Numbered from the stretch's first letter, positions 53,792-62,747 are shown. The stretch: DNA of 64,000 nucleotides from Myxococcota bacterium (GCA_039030075.1 JBCCEW010000013.1:1-64000); one strand, 5' to 3'. Notes: generated from the letters alone by a model not told the origin. Translations and numbers: made by a program.

Positions 53792-54646
53792 GTGATTTCG
53801 TTCCCCGGGCTGGCGATGGCCTTCCTGCGCGCGCTCCCCGTGCACGCCCTCTCGCGCCTCGCGGGTCGCGGGGTGTCCCTGCCCCTTCCCTCCGCCCTGC
53901 GCGCGCCGGCATGTCGGGCCTTCGCGGGGATCTTCGGCGCGAACCTCGACGAGGTCGAACGCCCGCTCGCCGAGTACGCCTCGATCCAGGACTTCTTCGT
54001 GCGGCGCCTCGCAGCCGGCGCCCGTCCCGTCGACCCGGCGCCGGACGCCTGGGTCGCTCCCTGTGACGGCGCCTGGGGCGAAAGCGGAACCATCGAACGC
54101 GGCCAGCTGCTCCAGGTGAAGGGTCGCCCCTATGCCCTGAGCGATCTGCTCGGCGACGCCGAAGCGGCCCGCGCCTTCGAGGGCGGCGCGTTCGCGACGC
54201 TCTACCTCGCGCCGCGCGACTACCACCGCTTTCACACGCCCTGCGCCGCGCACGTGCTGCGCGCCGTCCACCTGCCCGGGTCGCTCTGGCCCGTCAACCG
54301 GATCGGGCTCGAGGGGGTCGACGGCTTGTTCGCGGAGAACGAGCGGATCGTCGCCTTCTTCGCGCGCGAGGGGGCCGAAGCCGAGTTCGCGATCGCCGCG
54401 GTCGGCGCGACGATGGTGGGAAAGGTTCACGTCACCTTCGACGACCTCACGACGAACCTGGGGTCAGGCCCTCCCCGCTGGCGCCACTACGACGAGGCGC
54501 CCGCGTTCGAGAAGGGCGAAGAATGGGGACGCTTCGAGTTCGGCTCGACGCTGGTGATCGCGGCGCGCCCGGGCGCCCTCGTCCTGGACGCCCAGCCCGT
54601 CGGCGCCCCGCTGCGTCTCGGCGCCCGGATCGGAACGCTCGGCTAG
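53792..54646 (+). CDS. psd: Phosphatidylserine decarboxylase proenzyme
   Basis: This 284-aa proenzyme makes phosphatidylethanolamine at the membrane. The maturation site is FGST (250-253), cut between Gly251 and Ser252 to create the pyruvoyl group. Also intact are Asp92 (APCDGAW), the YHRFHTP histidines (His145, His148) and the FAENER motif. GTG at 53792 is chosen because a TACCCT box lies six bases upstream; an ATG at 53729 would overlap the divergent gene. It is somewhat short of the E. coli enzyme (322 aa). Three bases separate its stop from the pepN stop. Confidence 0.93.
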   Translation: MISFPGLAMAFLRALPVHALSRLAGRGVSLPLPSALRAPACRAFAGIFGANLDEVERPLAEYASIQDFFVRRLAAGARPVDPAPDAWVAPCDGAWGESGTIERGQLLQVKGRPYALSDLLGDAEAARAFEGGAFATLYLAPRDYHRFHTPCAAHVLRAVHLPGSLWPVNRIGLEGVDGLFAENERIVAFFAREGAEAEFAIAAVGATMVGKVHVTFDDLTTNLGSGPPRWRHYDEAPAFEKGEEWGRFEFGSTLVIAARPGALVLDAQPVGAPLRLGARIGTLG

Positions 54647-54649
54647 CAC

Positions 54650-57298
54650 TCAGCCCAACGCGCGCGACGCGATCTCGAATACGTCCTTCGAAAGGCCCGC
54701 GTGGCGCGCGATGCGCTCGAGCTGGGCCCGCATGCCGTCCTGGGGGCCCACCGGGAAGCGCCGCCAGTCGTTGAACGCCGACACCAGACGCGCAGCCAGC
54801 TGGGGATTGCGCCCGTCGAGGTCCAGGACCACGTCCGCGAGAAACACGTAGGGGCGGCCGTCCGCCGCGTGGAAGCGCACCGGGTTCGCCGTCACGAAGG
54901 CACCCACCAGCGAACGTGCCCGGTTCGGGTTGGCCAGCGTGAAGTCCGGGTGCTCGGAAAGCGCGACGACCCGATCGAAGGTGTCGTCCCGGGTCGACAT
55001 CGCCTGCACGCTGAACCACTTGTCCAGCACGAGCGGGTCGCTCTGCCAGCGGGTGTGGAAGGCCTCCAGAGCGGCGTCCCGCGCGTCGCCGGGACAGTCG
55101 ACCAGGATCTGCAGCGCCGCCTGGCCGTCGGTCATGTTGTTCGCCTGCTGGAACTGAGCCTGGGCCCGCTCCACCCAGCGAAGCTCTCCCGTCGCCGCCA
55201 GGTAGCGGAGCGCCGTATTGCGGAGGCGTCGCGCATCGATGTCCGCGGGCTCGATCTGGTACGGCACGTCGATCGGTGCCGCGTCGACACAGGCCGCCAG
55301 CGCGGTCGCGTGAGCGCGGGCGATCGCCGCGATCACCCGCTCGCGGACGACGTGGAGCGCTGCGTAGTCGACGGGCTGCATCGATTGGCCCAGGGTCCGG
55401 ACGTTGGGCAGGGCCAACATCAGGGAGCGCAGCGAGCCATCGAGCTCCGGTACGGACAGCACCGCACCCATCGCCGCCACGTAGTCGTCGGGCACCTCGA
55501 GGGCGCGACCCGCCCCTTCCGCGGACGCCATCTCCAACAGGATTCCCTCGGCCAGGGTCTGCGCTGCGTCCCAGCGCGCGAAGGCATCGCTGTCGTGCGC
55601 GAGCAAGAAGGCGAGCGCATCGCGACTGCGCTCCATCGCGAGCTTCACCGGCGCCGAGAAACCCCGCAGCAGGGACGGCACGGGCTCGGCGGAGAGCCCG
55701 GTGAACGTGAAGGTCTCGCTTTCGTCCTCGAGGGTGAGCACCCGCGTCGTGGGAGCCGACGCATCCGCAGCGCCGGCCAGGCGCAGGGGCAGATCGCGTC
55801 CGTCGGCGTCGAGCAGACCCATGCGCACCGGGATCGGCAGGGGCTCGGCGCCGGATTCCGCATCGAGCGCGGGCGCCTGCTGGCGCAGGGTCAAGCGGTA
55901 CTCGCCCGCCGTCGCGTCGAAGTCGCCGTTCGCGAGCAGGCGCGGCGTGCCCGGCTGGGCGTACCAGCGCTCGAAGCGGGCGAGGTCCATGCCGTTCGCG
56001 TCGGCCATCGCGGCGCGAAAGTCGTCGCAGGTGACCGCATCTCCGTCGTGACGCTCGAAGTAGAGGTCCATGCCCCGCCGGAACCCGTCGTCGGCGAAGA
56101 GCGTGTGGTACAGGCGCACGACCTCTGCGCCCTTTTCGTACACCGTCGCCGTGTAGAAGTTGTCCATCGAGATGTAGCTCTCGGGACGAATCGGGTGGGC
56201 CATCGGGCCCGTGTCTTCGGCGAACTGATGGGTCCGCAGGGTCACGACGTCGCGAATGCGCTTCACCGCAGCCGACGTGGAGTCGGCCGTGAACTGCTGA
56301 TCGCGGAAGACCGTGAGCCCCTCCTTCAACGTCAGTTGGAACCAGTCGCGACAGGTGACGCGGTTGCCGGTCCAGTTGTGGAAGTACTCGTGGCCGATCA
56401 CCGCTTCGATCGCCTCGTACTCGTCGTCGGTGGCGGTCTCGGGCTTCGCGAGCACGTACTTCGCGTTGAAGACGTTGAGCCCCTTGTTCTCCATGGCGCC
56501 CATGTTGAAGTCGTTGACGGCGACGATCATGTAGAGGTCGAGGTCGTACTCGAGACCGAAGGTCTCCTCGTCCCAGCGCATCGCCTTCTGGAGCGAGCGC
56601 ATCGCGTGCTCACAGCGGTCGATGTTCTGGGGCTCGACCCAGATCTCGAGGCGCACCGCGCGATCCGAGCGGGTGGTGAAGCTCCCCTCGTGGCAGCGCA
56701 GGTTCCCCGCCACGAGCGCAAACAGGTAGGAGGGCTTCGGGAACGGGTCTTCCCAGTGGACCGCGTGGCGCCCGTCGTCCAGGGTCTCGACCGCACCGCG
56801 GTTGCCGTTCGAGAGCAGCACCGGGTAGCGCTCGCGATCGGCGGCGATCCGGACGGCGTAGGTCGCCATCACGTCGGGCCGGTCCAGGAACCAGGTGATG
56901 CGGCGGAAGCCGTGGGCCTCGCACTGCGTGCAGAACATGCCAGCGCTTCGGTACAGGCCCGAGAGCGCCGTGTTCTTCTCGGGGTGGATCCGCACCCGGG
57001 TTTCGAGTTCGAAACGCTCGGGAGGAGCCTGGATCTCCAGTCGATCGTCCCGCTCGGAGAACTCGGAAGCAGCCAGGGCTCGGCCGTCGATGGCCACGCT
57101 CAGGGTCTCGAGCTCTTCGCCGTGGAGCACCAGCGGCGGCACGTCCCCCAGCTCGACCGGAGCCCGCACCACCTGGAGCTTCGCGGACACCACCGCCTCG
57201 TCTTCGTGCAGATCGAAGTCGAGCGCGACGTGTTCGATGCGGTAATCCGGCGGCCGGTAGTCCAGCCGGTAGACGGTCTGCGGTTTCTCTCCCGACAC
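54650..57298 (-). CDS. pepN: Aminopeptidase N (M1 family)
   Basis: This 882-aa cytosolic zinc aminopeptidase releases N-terminal residues from peptides. The GAMEN substrate motif is at 267-271, HEYFH (zinc) at 303-307, and the third ligand Glu326 follows in LKEGLTVF. The length and the four-domain layout match E. coli PepN (870 aa). The GTG start follows a purine-rich AGGGGGAAGT. A TAGACT element occurs about 20 bases upstream. It is convergent with psd and divergent from map. Confidence 0.96.
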   Translation of the reverse strand: MSGEKPQTVYRLDYRPPDYRIEHVALDFDLHEDEAVVSAKLQVVRAPVELGDVPPLVLHGEELETLSVAIDGRALAASEFSERDDRLEIQAPPERFELETRVRIHPEKNTALSGLYRSAGMFCTQCEAHGFRRITWFLDRPDVMATYAVRIAADRERYPVLLSNGNRGAVETLDDGRHAVHWEDPFPKPSYLFALVAGNLRCHEGSFTTRSDRAVRLEIWVEPQNIDRCEHAMRSLQKAMRWDEETFGLEYDLDLYMIVAVNDFNMGAMENKGLNVFNAKYVLAKPETATDDEYEAIEAVIGHEYFHNWTGNRVTCRDWFQLTLKEGLTVFRDQQFTADSTSAAVKRIRDVVTLRTHQFAEDTGPMAHPIRPESYISMDNFYTATVYEKGAEVVRLYHTLFADDGFRRGMDLYFERHDGDAVTCDDFRAAMADANGMDLARFERWYAQPGTPRLLANGDFDATAGEYRLTLRQQAPALDAESGAEPLPIPVRMGLLDADGRDLPLRLAGAADASAPTTRVLTLEDESETFTFTGLSAEPVPSLLRGFSAPVKLAMERSRDALAFLLAHDSDAFARWDAAQTLAEGILLEMASAEGAGRALEVPDDYVAAMGAVLSVPELDGSLRSLMLALPNVRTLGQSMQPVDYAALHVVRERVIAAIARAHATALAACVDAAPIDVPYQIEPADIDARRLRNTALRYLAATGELRWVERAQAQFQQANNMTDGQAALQILVDCPGDARDAALEAFHTRWQSDPLVLDKWFSVQAMSTRDDTFDRVVALSEHPDFTLANPNRARSLVGAFVTANPVRFHAADGRPYVFLADVVLDLDGRNPQLAARLVSAFNDWRRFPVGPQDGMRAQLERIARHAGLSKDVFEIASRALG

Positions 57299-57388
57299 AC
57301 TTCCCCCTGTGGCGGACGAGTCTAATGCTGCGCCGGGGTGCTAGCAGCCTCTGCGGGAAACCTTGAGGCGACCTGGAGGGCCCTTCCC

Positions 57389-57394
57389 TACCCT
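57389..57394 (+). promoter_or_regulatory. Predicted -10 box (TACCCT) of map, short leader
   Basis: TACCCT ends ten bases before the map ATG at 57405, leaving only a very short leader. Confidence 0.35.
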
Positions 57395-57404
57395 CGATTT
57401 CGCG

Positions 57405-58241
57405 ATGCTCCAGACCGAACGCGCCCACGGCATCCAGCTGAAGAACCAGGCGCATCTCGAGGCGATGCGTGTGGCGGGACGGATCTCCGCCGAGTGCCTG
57501 GCCTGGGTGATCTCCGAGGTGGCGCCAGGTCAGTCGACCCAGGAGATCGACGATCTGGTCTGCCAGTTCGCGGAACGCCACGGGGTCACGCCGGCACCGA
57601 AGGGCTACCGCGGATTCCCCCGCTCGGTCTGCACCTCGATCAACGAGGTCATCTGCCACGGCATCCCCGCCCCGGAGACCCGGCTGCGGGAAGGCGACAT
57701 CATCGGCATCGACGTCGCCCTGATCGTCGAGGGCTTCCACGGCGACAACGCCGCCACGGTCGGCGTCGGCGACATCGACGAGCCTGCGCGTACCCTCTTG
57801 AGCGCGACCCTCGAAGCGCAGCGCCGCTCGATCGCCATCGTGGCCCCCGGCACGCGCCTCGGCGACATCGGCCACGCCATCCAGAGCCACGTCGAAGCCC
57901 AGGGCTTCTCGGTGGTGCGCGACTTCGTCGGGCACGGCGTGGGGCGCCGCTTCCACGAGGAGCCCCAGGTGCTCCACTACGGCACGCCGGGGCGCGGCAT
58001 GCGGCTGCGTCCCGGACTCACCTTCACGATCGAGCCGATGATCAACGCGGGAGCGCCGGGCATCGAGATCCAGGACGACGGCTGGACCGCCCTCACCGCC
58101 GACCGCAGTCTCTCGGCCCAGTACGAGCACACCCTCGAGGTCACCGAGGACGGGGTCCGCGTGCTCACGGTCCAGAACGAGACTGGCGCCTGGGAGCCCC
58201 CGGGTCGCTGGACGCCGCCCGGCTACGAAATCCCCGCCTGA
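57405..58241 (+). CDS. map: Methionine aminopeptidase, type I
   Basis: This 278-aa enzyme removes N-terminal Met from new proteins. Metal ligands can be seen in GIDVALIVEGFHGDNA (two Asp), VGHGVGRRFHEEP (His), FTIEPMIN (Glu) and YEHTLEVTEDG (Glu). The substrate pocket has the KGYRGFPRSVCTSINEVICHG stretch, split here by its position at about 66-86. ATG at 57405 is chosen after a TACCCT box ten bases upstream; a TTG 14 codons earlier is possible. The last 19 bases overlap the convergent aminotransferase gene. Confidence 0.95.
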   Translation: MLQTERAHGIQLKNQAHLEAMRVAGRISAECLAWVISEVAPGQSTQEIDDLVCQFAERHGVTPAPKGYRGFPRSVCTSINEVICHGIPAPETRLREGDIIGIDVALIVEGFHGDNAATVGVGDIDEPARTLLSATLEAQRRSIAIVAPGTRLGDIGHAIQSHVEAQGFSVVRDFVGHGVGRRFHEEPQVLHYGTPGRGMRLRPGLTFTIEPMINAGAPGIEIQDDGWTALTADRSLSAQYEHTLEVTEDGVRVLTVQNETGAWEPPGRWTPPGYEIPA

Positions 58242-59635
58242 GGGGCGCTGCGGCGCTTCGTGCGTAGGGCCGCCGACGCGAGGTGCTTCCCCAGATCCCA
58301 GATCGCCCCGCCCGGCCGCTGGGTCTCGGCCACCACCGCATCCACCGCGTCGCGGATCCAACGCCGTTCGGCGTCGCCGATCACCAGGGGCGGCAGGAAC
58401 TTCACGATCGGTAGATCGTGTCCGGCGGTCTGGCTGAGGATCCGGTGCTTCTGGAAGAGCGGCACGGTCACGAGCTGACTGAAGAGACCCTTCTGCGCGG
58501 TGTCGACCAGGCGGTAGGCGGCGCGCAGCTTCAAGCGTTCGGGTGGCGCGAACTCGATCGCGGTCATCAGTCCCAGGCCACGCACGTCGTGGACGAAGTC
58601 GTAGCGCGACACGAGCGGCGCGAGATCGGCGAGCAAGGCGCGGCCGGTTCGCTCGGCATGGGCGCAGAGATCGTGCTCCTGAATCACCTCGAGGGTCGCG
58701 ATCCCTGCCGCCATCGCCAGGTCGTTCTTCGAAAAGGTCGAGCCGTGCACCGGCGCGCGCAGCATGTTCGAGAACACGGAATCGAAGACGTCCCGGCGCA
58801 GCAGCACCGCGCCGACGGGCGCGAAGCCCCCCGAGAGCGCCTTCGCCGAGAGCAAGAGATCCGGCTCGACACCCCAGTGCTCGACCGCCCAGAAGCGGCC
58901 GGTGCGCCCGAGACCGGTCTGGATCTCGTCGGCGACGAAGAGCGTCCCATGCTTCCGACACAGCCGCGCCGCCTCGGGCAGATAGTCGTCGTCCGGGAGG
59001 TTCACCCCGTGTCCCTGGATCGGCTCGACGATGAAGGCCGCGATCTGCCGCGATGCGAGCACCCGCTCGAGCGCGGCCAGATCGTTCCAGGGGACCCGCT
59101 CGCTGTGCGGCAGCAGCGGACCGAAGCCCTCGCGGAACGCCCCCTCTCCGTTGACCGACAACGCGCCCAGCGTCAGGCCATGAAAGCCGTGCTCGCAGTA
59201 GGCGAGGCCAGGCCGACCGGTGTGCATCCGGGCGAACTTGATGGCGGCCTCGACCGTCTCGGCCCCGGAGTTGGCGAAGAAGACCTTGTCCAGATCGCCG
59301 GGGGCGGTCGCCACCAGCCGCTCGGCGAGGATGCCGGCGAGCGCCGACACATCCATCTGGACGAGACCGGGAAGTCCGGCATCGAGCACGTCGCGCAGAG
59401 CCTGCGTGATCGTCGGGTGATTGCGGCCGAGGGCAAAGACGCCGAACCCCGAGAGGAGATCGAGGTAGCGGTGGCCATCGTCGTCGAAGAGGAAGGGCCC
59501 CTCACCGCGCACGTAGTGGCGGTCGAACCCGATCGTCCGCAGCACCCGCACCATCTGCGTGTTGAGATGACGCTCGTGGAGCGCGAAGCGCTCCTGGGAG
59601 CGCTGAACGAGCAGGTCCCGGATCCGCGTCGCCAC
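58223..59635 (-). CDS. Class III PLP-dependent aminotransferase
   Basis: This 470-aa enzyme transfers an amino group from an omega-amino donor to a keto acid or aldehyde. The PLP lysine lies in LLSAKALSGGFAPVGA; the cofactor Asp is in FVADEIQTG, and the Gly-rich NSGAETVEAAIKFAR segment binds phosphate. Relatives include ornithine and acetylornithine aminotransferases and the hopanoid enzyme HpnO; I cannot pick a substrate. The GTG start lies three bases after the stop of the diiron protein gene, so the two form an operon. Confidence 0.88.
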   Translation of the reverse strand: MATRIRDLLVQRSQERFALHERHLNTQMVRVLRTIGFDRHYVRGEGPFLFDDDGHRYLDLLSGFGVFALGRNHPTITQALRDVLDAGLPGLVQMDVSALAGILAERLVATAPGDLDKVFFANSGAETVEAAIKFARMHTGRPGLAYCEHGFHGLTLGALSVNGEGAFREGFGPLLPHSERVPWNDLAALERVLASRQIAAFIVEPIQGHGVNLPDDDYLPEAARLCRKHGTLFVADEIQTGLGRTGRFWAVEHWGVEPDLLLSAKALSGGFAPVGAVLLRRDVFDSVFSNMLRAPVHGSTFSKNDLAMAAGIATLEVIQEHDLCAHAERTGRALLADLAPLVSRYDFVHDVRGLGLMTAIEFAPPERLKLRAAYRLVDTAQKGLFSQLVTVPLFQKHRILSQTAGHDLPIVKFLPPLVIGDAERRWIRDAVDAVVAETQRPGGAIWDLGKHLASAALRTKRRSAPQAGIS

Positions 59636-59638
59636 GGG

Positions 59639-60424
59639 CTACGCGGACCCGGACACCGCGGGCTCCGGGCGCGGATCGAGGGCGCCGGGACGCTCGGGGG
59701 ACTCGATCGTGACGAAGCGGCGCCAGGTGATGCAGCGCTCCACCCAGTAGATCGCGCGAATGCCGAAGGCCAGGAGTCGGGCCTTCCAGACGGGCCAGGC
59801 GAGTGTGCGCGCCATGTGACCCATCACGGCGAGGGACACGTCGCGATACGTTTCGATCTCGGCGCGGGTGTACTCGCGCAGCATCTGGCGAATCCGCGGC
59901 TCGTAGCCGCGATCGCAGAAGCGCTGGAGTTCTTCGTGGGTGAACGAGAGATGGTTCACCTCGTCGTCGGCGATCATGCGGATCGCCCGACCCAGCTCCG
60001 GGTCGTCGCCGAAGAGCTCTTTCTGCTGATCGACCTCTTCGCGGGCGCGCTGTTCGGTTACCCGCGAATGGACCAGGTATCGCAGGATCTCCTCATCGGA
60101 GAGCGGATCGTCACGGCGAAGGCGATCGTGAGAGAGGCCGATGCCCCGCTGCTCGAGGAGCAGGGTGTAGTCGACTTCGAGGGGAACGGTGCACGCGTCG
60201 AGCCCGCGCTTGCGCAACAGCGCCTCGAACAGCCGACCGTGTTTGTCCTCGTCGAGGCCGTGGCGCTCCACCTTCGGACGCAGCGCCTCGTCGCGAATCA
60301 ACGCGGCGATCCGTCGATTCTCCCAGCCACCCTGGGTCTCGCCCTTCGCAGCCACGCTGCAGAACAGGCGATAGGTCTCGTCGTTGTCCCGAATCTCGTG
60401 ATAGATCGCCCGAGCCGAAAGCAA
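59639..60424 (-). CDS. Ferritin-like diiron protein
   Basis: This 261-aa protein has a four-helix bundle with two ExxH motifs: EDKH (in RHGLDEDKHG) and EVNH (in ADDEVNHLSF), plus Glu residues on the other helices, the ligand set of a diiron site. It may be an oxygenase, peroxidase or iron-handling protein. The TTG at 60424 is favoured because AGGGGGG lies about five bases upstream; GTG at 60466 is the alternative. It is translated just before the class III aminotransferase. The last 70 residues lack the bundle pattern. Confidence 0.75.
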   Translation of the reverse strand: MLSARAIYHEIRDNDETYRLFCSVAAKGETQGGWENRRIAALIRDEALRPKVERHGLDEDKHGRLFEALLRKRGLDACTVPLEVDYTLLLEQRGIGLSHDRLRRDDPLSDEEILRYLVHSRVTEQRAREEVDQQKELFGDDPELGRAIRMIADDEVNHLSFTHEELQRFCDRGYEPRIRQMLREYTRAEIETYRDVSLAVMGHMARTLAWPVWKARLLAFGIRAIYWVERCITWRRFVTIESPERPGALDPRPEPAVSGSA

Positions 60425-60579
60425 GGCGCCCCCCTGTGACGGCGATCCCGCGGCGCCCGCGTCCACCCCGTCGACGTTGCGACGATTCTATCCACCCGCC
60501 CCGGGCCGCGCATGGCACACCCGACGGGCGCCTCCCCGGTGTTAGGATGCGGCCCCAACCCGGAAGCGAGGAGAGAGCG

Positions 60580-60882
60580 ATGTTGGTGGTGGCAGGCGTG
60601 GTCCGACTCAACCCCGAAAAGCGCGAAGAGGCGATGGTGGCCGCGCGCGAGATGATGACGGCGACCCGCGCGGAAGCCGGTTGCATCTCCTACACCTTCT
60701 CCGCCGACCTCGACGATCCGGGCGCCTTCCGGATCTTCGAAGAATGGAAGGACCAGGCTGCGCTCGACGCCCACTTCGAAGCCCCCCACATGGCGACCTT
60801 CGCGGCGAAGGTCGGCGGCTTCGGCGTCGAGGAAATGACCGTCCAGAAGTACGAGGTCGCCTCGGTCGGTCCGGTCCGCTAG
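60580..60882 (+). CDS. Antibiotic biosynthesis monooxygenase (ABM)-domain protein
   Basis: This 100-aa protein is a ferredoxin-like ABM domain with VVAGVVRLNPEKREEAMVA at the start, TRAEAGCISYTF, and FRIFEEWKDQAALDAH in the middle. Some members are quinone-forming monooxygenases, others are of unknown role. The ATG follows AGGAGAG by six bases, and a TAGGAT box lies 30 bases upstream, so this transcript has a leader. Divergent from the diiron/aminotransferase operon and convergent with the carbamoyltransferase. Confidence 0.88.
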   Translation: MLVVAGVVRLNPEKREEAMVAAREMMTATRAEAGCISYTFSADLDDPGAFRIFEEWKDQAALDAHFEAPHMATFAAKVGGFGVEEMTVQKYEVASVGPVR

Positions 60883-60903
60883 CCGCGCCCTCGCCCGGCC
60901 TGC

Positions 60904-62613
60904 TCAGCCCCCGGGTTTCTCGACGTACCAGTCCTCGAGGAACAGGTGCAGCAGGTCGCTGCCGAAGAACATGTCCAGTGCCTCGTCGGGCGTGCACACG
61001 ATCGGCTCGCCGCGACGGTTGAGCGACGTGTTGATCACGCAGGGCAACCCGGTGCGTTGCTCGAACTCCTGGATCAGCCGGTGGTACCGCGGCAGCGTCT
61101 CGGCGTGGACCGTCTGGGGACGCGCCGTCCCGTCGACGTGGACGACCTCCGGCGTGCGCTCGGCCCAGGCCTTCGGCAGCTCGAACGCCTGGGCCATGAA
61201 CGGCGAGGGGTGAACACTGCCGAGATAGTCGGGCGCGCGCTCGGCGAGCACGGACGGACAGAACGGCCGCCACTGCTCCCGGAACTTGATGCGCGCGTTG
61301 ATCTGATCGGCCGTACCGAGCTTCCCCGGATGACCGAGGATGCTGCGCGCCCCGAGCGCACGCGCTCCCCATTCCATCCGGCCCTGGAACCAGGCTACGA
61401 CCTCGCCCTGCGCCAGAAGCTCGGCCGCCTTCGCGGGCGCGTCATCCACGCGTTGCCCGGCCACCCCGCGCCGTGCGAGGACCGCCTCGACCTCCGCGTT
61501 GCTGAACGAGGGCCCCAGTTGCGCCGTCGAGAGCGGCGCGATCGTCTCGCCCTCCCGCTGCGCCACCACGGCCGCCGCGCCCAGCGCTGTTCCCGCATCG
61601 TCGGCCGCCGGCGGCACGAAGAGTCGGTCGACCAGCGGATGGTCCCGGAGGAGTCGGTTGAGCTTCACGTTCAGCGCGCAACCACCGGCGAAACACAGGC
61701 TCCGCGTGCGCTCCAGGATGAAGCCGAGGTGATGCTCCACGAGATCGAGGGCGCTCCGCTCGAAGAGGGCCTGAGCCGCGGCGGCCACGTGGATGTAGGG
61801 CGCGCCGGCCGCATCGCCTTCCCGCGGCGGTCCGAAGCGGTCCACCAACGCGGTGCCGAAACGTCGCCCTTCGTAGCGGTATTTCTTCGTCGGCCAGATC
61901 GCGCGCAGATCGAGGCGGAGATCCCCACGCTGACAGCGCAGGAAGTCGGAGAGATCGGCCTGCGCCGGGTCGCCGTAGGCCGCCATGCCCATCAGCTTGT
62001 ATTCGCCGTCGTTCACGTCGAAGCCGAGGTAGTCGGTGATCGCCGAGTAGAAGAGACCGAGCGAGTCCGGGCGCTCGATCTGGTGGAAGAGATCGATCTC
62101 GCCGCCCGTCGCCGATCCGAAGGAACAGGTGGTCAGCTCGCCACCGCCATCGATGGTGAGGACGGCGCACTCGTCGAAGCCCGAGAAGAGGACGGTCGAG
62201 GCCGCGTGGGCCAGCTGGTGGGGCACGTGTTCGATGCGCGTGCGGTCCGGGTCGAAGCCGGCGTCCCGGAGGCTCGCTTCGAGCCGCGCCAGCGGACGCG
62301 CCCCGCGATCTCGCCAGCGGAACGGCAGGGCCAGCGCCTTGCTCGGCCGACGCAGGAGGGAGCGGCGCACGAAGCCCCAGCGATGCGCCTCGACGGCCTC
62401 GAGCGACCAGGGAAAGGCCACCGCATCGACGTCTTGGGGCCCGAGTCCGGCCTGGGCCAGGACCGCCCGTGCCGCGTCGCCGCACCCCTCTCCCGAAGCG
62501 TGCTTCTGCCGGGAGAGCCGCTCTTGCTCGACGGCCGCGACGACCTCTCCATCGACGAGCAGGGCTGCCGAGGGGTCGTGCCCGAAGCTGGCGTTGAGGC
62601 CCAGGACGACCAC
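60904..62613 (-). CDS. NodU/CmcH-type carbamoyltransferase
   Basis: This 569-aa enzyme transfers a carbamoyl group from carbamoyl phosphate to a hydroxyl. It has the N-terminal Kae1-like domain (VLGLNASFGHDPSAALLVDG; the His in HQLAHAASTVLFSG; GGCALNVKLN) and the C-terminal carbamoyl-acceptor domain (RMEWGARALGARSILG, NRRGEPIVCTPDEAL). The targets are antibiotics or cell-surface sugars; no acceptor can be named. GTG at 62613 is six bases after TAGGGT. No biosynthetic cluster surrounds it, so a cell-surface role is plausible. Confidence 0.9.
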   Translation of the reverse strand: MVVLGLNASFGHDPSAALLVDGEVVAAVEQERLSRQKHASGEGCGDAARAVLAQAGLGPQDVDAVAFPWSLEAVEAHRWGFVRRSLLRRPSKALALPFRWRDRGARPLARLEASLRDAGFDPDRTRIEHVPHQLAHAASTVLFSGFDECAVLTIDGGGELTTCSFGSATGGEIDLFHQIERPDSLGLFYSAITDYLGFDVNDGEYKLMGMAAYGDPAQADLSDFLRCQRGDLRLDLRAIWPTKKYRYEGRRFGTALVDRFGPPREGDAAGAPYIHVAAAAQALFERSALDLVEHHLGFILERTRSLCFAGGCALNVKLNRLLRDHPLVDRLFVPPAADDAGTALGAAAVVAQREGETIAPLSTAQLGPSFSNAEVEAVLARRGVAGQRVDDAPAKAAELLAQGEVVAWFQGRMEWGARALGARSILGHPGKLGTADQINARIKFREQWRPFCPSVLAERAPDYLGSVHPSPFMAQAFELPKAWAERTPEVVHVDGTARPQTVHAETLPRYHRLIQEFEQRTGLPCVINTSLNRRGEPIVCTPDEALDMFFGSDLLHLFLEDWYVEKPGG

Positions 62614-62619
62614 GCCGGG

Positions 62620-62625
62620 ACCCTA
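62620..62625 (-). promoter_or_regulatory. Predicted -10 box (TAGGGT), leaderless
   Basis: TAGGGT on the minus strand ends six bases before the GTG of the carbamoyltransferase gene. Confidence 0.45.
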
Positions 62626-62714
62626 GCGAAAGAGCCACCGCGGACACCGCGTCGATCTTCGCCGAGCTGTGAAGCAGTTCATATCTGCGGGCCTCGAGTC
62701 TGGGCGAAGTTGAG

Positions 62715-62747
62715 GTCGTTCCAGAGAAACCCGGAGGGAGGAACGAC
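62715..62747 (+). promoter_or_regulatory. Hairpin enclosing the Shine-Dalgarno sequence of the sigma-factor gene
   Basis: GTCGTTCC (62715-62722) is perfectly complementary to GGAACGAC (62740-62747), and the ATG starts at the next base (62748). The 17-nt loop contains CGGAGGGA, the probable Shine-Dalgarno sequence. The stem would thus abut the start codon and could regulate translation, for example by temperature, a protein or a ligand. No known riboswitch is recognised. Confidence 0.55.

Noticed and set aside
58223-62613. Secondary-metabolite cluster (aminotransferase, ABM protein, carbamoyltransferase)
   Set aside because: No polyketide, peptide or terpene synthase is present, and the genes lie in different orientations.
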